Shown one piece after another: positions 58,587 to 64,000 of a stretch of 64,000 nt of DNA. Each line of letters begins with the position of its first letter. The stretch's first letter is position 1. The translations under genes were made by a program, and so were the position numbers. The notes beneath the pieces were generated by a model. The model had not been told where the DNA came from and did not search any database. It worked only from the letters and a program-made list of their open reading frames with translations. The DNA is from JAAYBF01 sp963716445. GTDB lineage: Bacteria > Actinomycetota > Thermoleophilia > Solirubrobacterales > Thermoleophilaceae. The DNA is taken from contig OY970313.1 of NCBI GenBank assembly GCA_963716445.1, forward strand, positions 2,232,001 through 2,296,000, given 5' to 3'.

Positions 58587-60188
58587 CTAGCGCTCGACCA
58601 GCGTCGCGCGCGTGAAGCGGACGCTCGCGCCGGGCTGGCCGCCGGCTGTCAGCGCGATGCGGGCGGTCTCCTGGACGGGACCGCGACGCGCGGCGAAGAC
58701 GGTCCAGGCGATGCCGTCGGGGCTCGCGGCGAAGCGGTAGGCGCGGCCGTCGGCCTCGATCCGGAGGTGGGTCAGCGGGCCGGCCGGAGCGGCCAGCGTC
58801 TGCAACGGCTTGAAGCCGCCGCGGCCGCGCTGCCAGACCGTGACCTTGCCGTCGCCGACGGCGACGCCGATCGCCTGGGCCCCCACGACGAAGGGACCGC
58901 CGCGGACAGTGGCGATCCCGGCGGTCTCGGCGCCCGACAGCTGGGCGCGATCGACGATCGCGGTGGCGCTGTAGCGGTGGGTCCCGAGGCGGCGGGCGAG
59001 GACCGCCGCGTCGAGGCGCTTGGCGGTGTCGGAGACCGCACGGAGCTCGAGGCCGCCCGCCACGCGCGCCGCCACCGGGCGCAGGATCGGCCACTCCCAG
59101 TCGGCCGCCAACCCCACGCCCGCGAACGCGTCGTCGAAGGACGCCGGCAGCGCCCCGGCTGTGGGCGCGAACGGGCGGCCGTCGCCGATCGCCGGCCAGC
59201 CGCCCGGGCGGAAGGCGAGCGGCGCGATGTGCAGCTGGCGACCGGCGAGGATTCCCGGTCCGGAGCGGTAGGCGTGGAAGGCGACGTGGTCGCCGACGAT
59301 CGACGCGTGTCCGGGACAGCGCCAGCCGTTGCCGGAGCGCAGGATCGGGTTGGCCGGGTAGCGGCGCCAGGGACCGGCGAGCGTGCGCGCGCGGGCGGCG
59401 CCGACCGCGTAGGCGCACTGCTCCGAGCAGCAGAGCGCTCCCGAGTAGAGCATGTGCCACCAGCCGCGGCGGCGCACGAGCGACGGGGCCTCGATCACCT
59501 CGCGCTCCCAGCGCGAGCGGTTGCGCAGCAGCTCGCGCGGCTTGCCGAGCAGCCTGCGGCCGTCGGCGCGCAGGCGCTGGATCAGGATCGGCGTCGGGCG
59601 GTCGAAGGCGTTGCCGTCCTCCTTGTAGACCAGCTGGAGTCGACCGCGGTCGACGACCGGCGTCGGGTCGATCGCCCCGCGCGCCGTGCAGCGCAGCGGG
59701 CGGCCGAGGTCGCGCCACGGGCCGAGCGGCGACGGAGCGGTGGCGACGCCGAGGCAGTACCACGGAGCCGCGCTCGGGCCGCGGTCGAGCGCGCTCGTCC
59801 CGTCCGGCCGCGTCCGCCAGGCCCGCCTCGGGAGGGCGCTGTAGAAGAGCGCATAGCCACCACGCGGCAGCGCCGCCAGCTCCGGCGCCCAGAACGAGTC
59901 CCTCGTCCAGCCGGGCGGACGGCGGAAGACCGAGCCGGCGATCGACCAGGAGCGCAGGTCGGTCGAGCGCAGGACGCGGAAGGTCGGCGCCCAGCCACCG
60001 CTCGTCGTCACGGCGTAGTAGCTGCCGTCGATCAGCGTCACGTCGGGATCGGGCCAGTCGCCGGCCACCACCGGCGCGGGCAGCGGCGGCTGAAGCTGCG
60101 CCGCCAGCGGCTGCTCGGTCTGCGCGACGGCGGCCGTCGGGGCGAGCAGCGACGCCAGCACGGCAACCGCGGTGAGAGCACGACGCAT
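58587..60188 (-). CDS. Secreted glycoside hydrolase family 43 protein
   Basis: 533 aa with a signal peptide (MRRALTAVAVLASLLAPTAAVAQ). The five-bladed GH43 propeller occupies about 35-345, with catalytic residues D47 (GDWPDPD), D174 (AIDPTPVVD) and E233 (EVIEAPSLV). Two Cys-rich loops (SGALCCSEQCAY) may form disulphides. A C-terminal beta-sandwich (about 365-533, from DDAFAGVGLAADWEWP) is of the type found in GH43 xylosidases and concanavalin-like domains. It probably releases arabinose or xylose from polysaccharide outside the cell. A larger open frame on the same strand (58432-60222) is out of frame and meaningless. Confidence 0.9.
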   Translation of the reverse strand: MRRALTAVAVLASLLAPTAAVAQTEQPLAAQLQPPLPAPVVAGDWPDPDVTLIDGSYYAVTTSGGWAPTFRVLRSTDLRSWSIAGSVFRRPPGWTRDSFWAPELAALPRGGYALFYSALPRRAWRTRPDGTSALDRGPSAAPWYCLGVATAPSPLGPWRDLGRPLRCTARGAIDPTPVVDRGRLQLVYKEDGNAFDRPTPILIQRLRADGRRLLGKPRELLRNRSRWEREVIEAPSLVRRRGWWHMLYSGALCCSEQCAYAVGAARARTLAGPWRRYPANPILRSGNGWRCPGHASIVGDHVAFHAYRSGPGILAGRQLHIAPLAFRPGGWPAIGDGRPFAPTAGALPASFDDAFAGVGLAADWEWPILRPVAARVAGGLELRAVSDTAKRLDAAVLARRLGTHRYSATAIVDRAQLSGAETAGIATVRGGPFVVGAQAIGVAVGDGKVTVWQRGRGGFKPLQTLAAPAGPLTHLRIEADGRAYRFAASPDGIAWTVFAARRGPVQETARIALTAGGQPGASVRFTRATLVER

Positions 60189-60202
60189 CTCGGGTCACCT
60201 TA
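60189..60202 (-). promoter_or_regulatory. Candidate -10 box for leaderless mRNA of the GH43 gene
   Basis: TAAGGT (complement of 60197-60202), 8 nt before the ATG at 60188. Confidence 0.4.
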
Positions 60203-60237
60203 GACACACGGCCGACGGCCACTGCCGCGTCATCCAG

Positions 60238-60260
60238 ATAGTGGGTATGATGCCCACTAT
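60238..60260 (+). promoter_or_regulatory. Inverted-repeat operator containing the -10 box of the toxin-antitoxin-like pair
   Basis: ATAGTGGG (60238-60245) and CCCACTAT (60253-60260) are perfect 8-bp arms around a 7-nt spacer. The spacer contains TATGAT (60246-60251), a near-consensus -10 box lying 7 nt before the ATG at 60259, so transcription would begin at the start codon. A repressor bound to the arms would block this promoter. Confidence 0.6.
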
Positions 60261-60807
60261 GGCATACGCAACAGCTCGCCCCGGCGGGGCGTGGGAGCTA
60301 CGAGAGTCCCTCTCGACACCGACGGGACCGCGCAGCCGCACGTTGACGACGTTCCGGACGCTGTCCGACGAGGCGATCGCGCACGCGCGATCGCGCGCGA
60401 CGAAGCCGCTGAGCGCGGAAGAGGTCCGGGAGGCGGCAAGGCGCGCCGGCGCGCCGGTCGAGCTCGCCGCGGCCGACCGTGCCGCGGCAAGCCTGCTGAG
60501 CGAGCTGGCAGCCGGACGTGAGCCGCACCCGATCCTGCGCGGCCTGCTGATCGATGCGCTCCAAGCCAGGCCGCCGAGACGCCTGGGCGAGGCCCGGTCG
60601 CCCGACGATCCTGGACGCCGCGACGCGAACGCCGACGACGTCCCCATGGAGTCGCTGGACAACGTCCGTGCCGCCGCCGCCTGGTTGCCGGCGACCCCCG
60701 ACGAGCGTGGCAAGGCCTTGTACGACCTCCTCCTGCTCGCCGACCGGTTTCCCCGCCGGCGACCCAGGGAGCGTGAGCGCTTCCCACGACTGGACCGAGC
60801 CGCATGA
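60259..60807 (+). CDS. Putative antitoxin-like partner of nucleotidyltransferase, unknown family
   Basis: 182 aa from the ATG at 60259 (MAYATARPGGAWELRES), chosen from the -10 box 7 nt upstream; the frame is open back to 60172 and has two further ATGs at 60250 and 60247-type positions. Residues 12-45 (WELRESLSTPTGPRSRTLTTFRTLSDEAI) form a distinctive basic segment, followed by a helical region with KPLSAEEVREAARRAGAPV and an Arg-rich C-terminus. No clear HTH is visible. It overlaps the nucleotidyltransferase gene by 4 bp (ATGA), as in toxin-antitoxin operons; its autoregulatory-looking operator supports that role, which remains inferred. Confidence 0.6.
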   Translation: MAYATARPGGAWELRESLSTPTGPRSRTLTTFRTLSDEAIAHARSRATKPLSAEEVREAARRAGAPVELAAADRAAASLLSELAAGREPHPILRGLLIDALQARPPRRLGEARSPDDPGRRDANADDVPMESLDNVRAAAAWLPATPDERGKALYDLLLLADRFPRRRPRERERFPRLDRAA

Positions 60808-61364
60808 CGGAGCCATCGCTTCCCGAGAAGATCGTCGCCATCGACGAGCGCCTGAACGCGGCGAAGATCCCCCACGCGTTCGGAGGCGCCCTGGCGCTCG
60901 CGTCGTACGCCGAGCCGCGGGCCACGATCGACATCGACGTCAACGTCTTCGTCGCTTCCTCCCAGCACCGGGTGGTGCAGGCGGAGCTGACACCGCTCGG
61001 AGTGAGCGATGACGTCCCCGCCGAGACCGTCGATCGCGACGGCCAGTGCCGCGTCTGGTGGGGCGCCACCCCGATCGACCTGTTCTACGCCTATCACGAC
61101 CTCCACGCGGCGATGCGGAAGGCGACGCGCCGGGCGCCGTTCGGCTCCGGCGCGATCCCGGTCCTCGCGCCCGAGCACCTGACCGCCTGCAAGGCGATCT
61201 TCAATCGACCGAAGGACTGGCTCGACATCGAGCAGATGCTCGTCGGCGCGCCCGACGCCGACCGCGACGAGATCGCCGACTGGCTGGATCGGATCGTCGG
61301 GACCGACGATCCGCGAGCGCGGCGCTTCGCGGAGCTGTCCGAGCGGCTCGACTCCCCGACCTGA
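60804..61364 (+). CDS. Nucleotidyltransferase-fold protein, AbiEii/MNT-like toxin candidate
   Basis: 186 aa. The nucleotidyltransferase core FGGALALASYAEPRATIDIDVNVFV (about 26-50) has the GG and D-I-D metal-binding pattern, and an acidic C-terminal helical part (RPKDWLDIEQMLVG...DEIADWLDRIVG) is typical of AbiEii/DUF1814-like proteins. Such enzymes add nucleotides to tRNA or to partner proteins and act as toxins or phage-defence effectors. The coupling to the upstream gene supports a toxin-antitoxin pair. A stand-alone housekeeping nucleotidyltransferase is the alternative. Confidence 0.7.
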   Translation: MTEPSLPEKIVAIDERLNAAKIPHAFGGALALASYAEPRATIDIDVNVFVASSQHRVVQAELTPLGVSDDVPAETVDRDGQCRVWWGATPIDLFYAYHDLHAAMRKATRRAPFGSGAIPVLAPEHLTACKAIFNRPKDWLDIEQMLVGAPDADRDEIADWLDRIVGTDDPRARRFAELSERLDSPT

Positions 61365-61377
61365 TATCCCTCGGCGG
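61365..61377 (+). promoter_or_regulatory. Near-match -10 box before rmlD
   Basis: TATCCC at 61365-61370, 7 nt before the GTG at 61378. The last base deviates from TAnnnT, so this is weaker than the others. Confidence 0.25.
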
Positions 61378-62223
61378 GTGAAGGTGCTGATCACCGGCGC
61401 GGGCGGGATGCTCGGCCGCGACGTGGCGCGCGTCGCCGAGCTCGCGCACCACGAGGTCGTCGGGCTCGACCGGGCGGCGCTCGACGTCACCGATGCGGCA
61501 ACCCTGGCCGACGCGTTCGCCGACCAGCGCCCGGACGCGGTCGTCAACTGCGCGGCGTGGACCGACGTCGACGGCGCGGAGAGCGCCCCCGAGGAGGCTG
61601 CGCGGCTCAACAGCGACGGCGCCCGCACCGTCGCCGCGGCGGCCGCGGCGGTCGGGGCGGCGGTCGTGCTGCCCTCGACGGACTACGTCTTCGACGGCGA
61701 GGCCGACCGGCCGTACGTCGAGTCCGACCCGACCGGCCCGCGGTCGGTCTACGGCCGCACGAAGCTGGCCGGCGAGGCCGAGACCGTCGCCGCCAACCCA
61801 CGCCACTTCGTCGTCCGCAGCTCGTGGCTGTTCGGCCTCGGCGGGCGCAACTTCGTCGACACGATGCTCAGCCTCGCGGACACCGGCCAGGTCGTGGTGG
61901 TCCGCGACCAGATCGGCTCGCCGACCTACACCGGCCACCTCGCCGAGGGCCTGCTGCGCCTCGCCGCCACCACCGTCTACGGCGTCCACCACATGTCGGC
62001 CAGCGGGCAGTGCTCCTGGTACGACTTCGCCCGCGCGATCTTCGCCGAGGCCGGCGCCGACTGCCAGGTCCTCTCGACGACGACCGCCGAGCTCGGCCGC
62101 CCGGCTCCCCGCCCCGCGTTCTCGGTGCTCGACACCGCCTGGCCCGACGCGATCCGGCTGCCCGACTGGGGCGACGGCCTGCGCGCCTATCTCGCCGAGC
62201 GCGAAGCCCAGGTGACCGCGTGA
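61378..62223 (+). CDS. rmlD: dTDP-4-dehydrorhamnose reductase
   Basis: 281 aa extended SDR. Reduces dTDP-4-keto-rhamnose to dTDP-L-rhamnose, the last step of the pathway. Rossmann motif TGAGGMLG (6-13), NCAAWTDVDGAE (57-68), STDYVFDG (100-107) and YGRTK (Y125, K129), with SWLFG and the substrate-side WPDAIRLPDW near the end; the size is normal for RmlD. GTG start at 61378, without a ribosome site. Only 13 bp follow the nucleotidyltransferase stop, but it may have its own promoter. The rmlB gene begins 37 bp downstream. Confidence 0.92.
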   Translation: MKVLITGAGGMLGRDVARVAELAHHEVVGLDRAALDVTDAATLADAFADQRPDAVVNCAAWTDVDGAESAPEEAARLNSDGARTVAAAAAAVGAAVVLPSTDYVFDGEADRPYVESDPTGPRSVYGRTKLAGEAETVAANPRHFVVRSSWLFGLGGRNFVDTMLSLADTGQVVVVRDQIGSPTYTGHLAEGLLRLAATTVYGVHHMSASGQCSWYDFARAIFAEAGADCQVLSTTTAELGRPAPRPAFSVLDTAWPDAIRLPDWGDGLRAYLAEREAQVTA

Positions 62224-62260
62224 CCCCACCCCGGCCGGTCGCGCCTCGCGAGGCGACGGC

Positions 62261-63247
62261 GTGAGGCTGCTCGTCACCGGCGCCGCCGGCTTCATCGGCT
62301 CGGCCTACGCGCGCATCGCCGCCGACACGGGCCACGAGCTGACCGTCCTCGACAAGCTCACCTACGCCGGCCGGCGCGAGAACCTCGACGGCGTCGAGCA
62401 CCGCTTCGTCCACGGCGCGATCGAGGACCCGGCCGCCGTGCGCGAGGCGATGGAGGGCGCCGACGCGGTCGTCAACTTCGCCGCCGAGTCCCACGTCGAC
62501 CGCTCGATCGCCGGCCAGGACCCGTTCGTCACGACCCACGTGATCGGCACGAGCGTGCTGCTCGCCGCCGCGCGCGAGCTCGGCGTCGGCCGCTACCTCC
62601 AGGTCTCGACCGACGAGGTCTACGGCTCGATCGAGAGCGGGTCGTTCACCGAGGCCTCGCCGCTGAACCCGTCCTCGCCCTACAGCGCCACCAAGGCCGC
62701 CGGCGACCTGCTCGTCACGGCGCACGTCCACACCCACGGGATCGAGGCTGTGATCTGCCGCGGCTCGAACAACTACGGCCCGCGCCAGCACCCGGAGAAG
62801 CTGATCCCGCTGATGACCCTCAACGCCCTCCACGGCGACCCGCTGCCCGTCTACGGCGACGGCCGCCAGGTGCGCAACTGGCTCTACGTCGACGACTTCG
62901 CCCGCGCGATCCACCTCGTGCTGGAGCGCGGCGCGCCCGGGGAGGCCTACAACGTCGGCGGCCCCGACGAGTGCGAGAACGGCGACGTCGTCGACCGCAT
63001 CCTCGAGCTCACCGGCCGCGACGACTCGCTGATCGAGCACGTCACCGACCGCCCCGGCCACGACCGCCGCTACTCGCTCGCCTCGGACAAGGTCGAGGCG
63101 CTCGGCTGGGCCCCGGAGGTCCACTTCGCCGAGGGCCTCGAGCGCACCGTCGCCTGGTACCGCGACAACGAGCCCTGGTGGGCGCCGATCCGCTCGGGCG
63201 AGTACCGCGACTACTACGAGCGCCACTACGGCCGCGCGCTGAGCTAG
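62261..63247 (+). CDS. rmlB: dTDP-glucose 4,6-dehydratase
   Basis: 328 aa. Converts dTDP-glucose to dTDP-4-keto-6-deoxyglucose with bound NAD. Motifs: TGAAGFIGSAYAR (6-18), NFAAESHVDRSI (72-83), STDEVYG with T117, D118 and E119, YSATK (Y141, K145), RGSNNYGPRQHPEKLIPL and GDGRQVRNWLYVDD. The GTG start at 62261 directly precedes the RLLVTG strand. Together with rmlA and rmlD it gives three of the four dTDP-rhamnose enzymes; no rmlC is in the window. Confidence 0.94.
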   Translation: MRLLVTGAAGFIGSAYARIAADTGHELTVLDKLTYAGRRENLDGVEHRFVHGAIEDPAAVREAMEGADAVVNFAAESHVDRSIAGQDPFVTTHVIGTSVLLAAARELGVGRYLQVSTDEVYGSIESGSFTEASPLNPSSPYSATKAAGDLLVTAHVHTHGIEAVICRGSNNYGPRQHPEKLIPLMTLNALHGDPLPVYGDGRQVRNWLYVDDFARAIHLVLERGAPGEAYNVGGPDECENGDVVDRILELTGRDDSLIEHVTDRPGHDRRYSLASDKVEALGWAPEVHFAEGLERTVAWYRDNEPWWAPIRSGEYRDYYERHYGRALS

Positions 63248-63272
63248 CGGACAGCCGCCACCGGCGGGTCAG

Positions 63273-63285
63273 TAGCCTCGACCGG
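63273..63285 (+). promoter_or_regulatory. Candidate -10 box for leaderless mRNA of the ABC transporter gene
   Basis: TAGCCT at 63273-63278, 7 nt before the GTG at 63286. Confidence 0.4.

Positions 63286-64000
<715 letters not shown>

Noticed and set aside
58432..60222. A 596-codon minus-strand frame over the GH43 gene
   Set aside because: No domain content; the overlapping frame 58587-60188 encodes a complete GH43 with signal peptide and all three catalytic acids.

Overview
The window is very GC-rich throughout, with GTG and TTG starts, actinobacterial-style TAnnnT promoter boxes, a PafB-PafC-type fused regulator, RmlA/B/D sugar genes and a large modular type I polyketide synthase (PKS). This points to an actinomycete. 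A deep-branching lineage such as Thermoleophilia/Solirubrobacterales is my guess from general gene content, not something the sequence proves.

Region 1 (1-32744, minus strand) is half of the window: two consecutive giant PKS genes. The first (32744 to 10494, 7416 aa) has a KSQ-AT-ACP loading module followed by three extension modules. The second (10494 to beyond base 1) has one complete module and the start of a fifth. The two genes overlap by one base (TGATG) and carry matching terminal docking segments. All four complete extension modules carry DH, ER and KR, so the chain should leave each of them fully saturated. Predicted AT choices are methylmalonyl-like, methylmalonyl, methylmalonyl, malonyl, methylmalonyl, methylmalonyl-like (loading to module 5). 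The expected product is a saturated, methyl-branched, lipid-like acyl chain. Release and tailoring genes would lie to the left of the window.

Region 2 (33165-36093, plus strand, divergent from the PKS) is a tight three-gene operon that looks like its supply and activation unit. It encodes an acyl-CoA carboxylase carboxyltransferase (extender units), a PptH-like metallophosphoesterase (removal of phosphopantetheine from ACPs) and a PptT-like phosphopantetheinyl transferase (loading of phosphopantetheine). A 420-bp, less GC-rich intergenic region with a candidate operator separates the two directions.

Region 3 (36193-46437) is mostly housekeeping or unassigned: an S4 RNA-binding protein, a SMARCAL1/HARP-like SNF2 ATPase, a small membrane protein, a secreted SGNH esterase, a PQQ-type sugar dehydrogenase lipoprotein, a polytopic membrane protein, a primary-type sigma factor, a 78-aa protein behind a SigB-like promoter, and two exported proteins, one an LPVTG protein with 40-residue repeats.

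Region 4 (46713-51163, minus) holds NUDIX, 3-hydroxyacyl-CoA dehydrogenase, thiolase, ferritin-like and SDR genes, a fatty acid beta-oxidation and stress group. Region 5 (51235-56819) holds a YhaM-like HD nuclease, a secreted FG-GAP protein, the PafBC fusion and a PPOX flavoprotein. Region 6 (56819-63247) is a dTDP-sugar locus (rmlA, rmlD, rmlB) interrupted by an XRE regulator with dyad-rich upstream DNA, a secreted GH43 glycosidase and a toxin-antitoxin-like nucleotidyltransferase pair. The window ends inside an ABC transporter ATPase. From about 51 kb on, nearly every first-in-operon gene has a TAnnnT box 7-10 nt before its start codon, a leaderless-mRNA signature.
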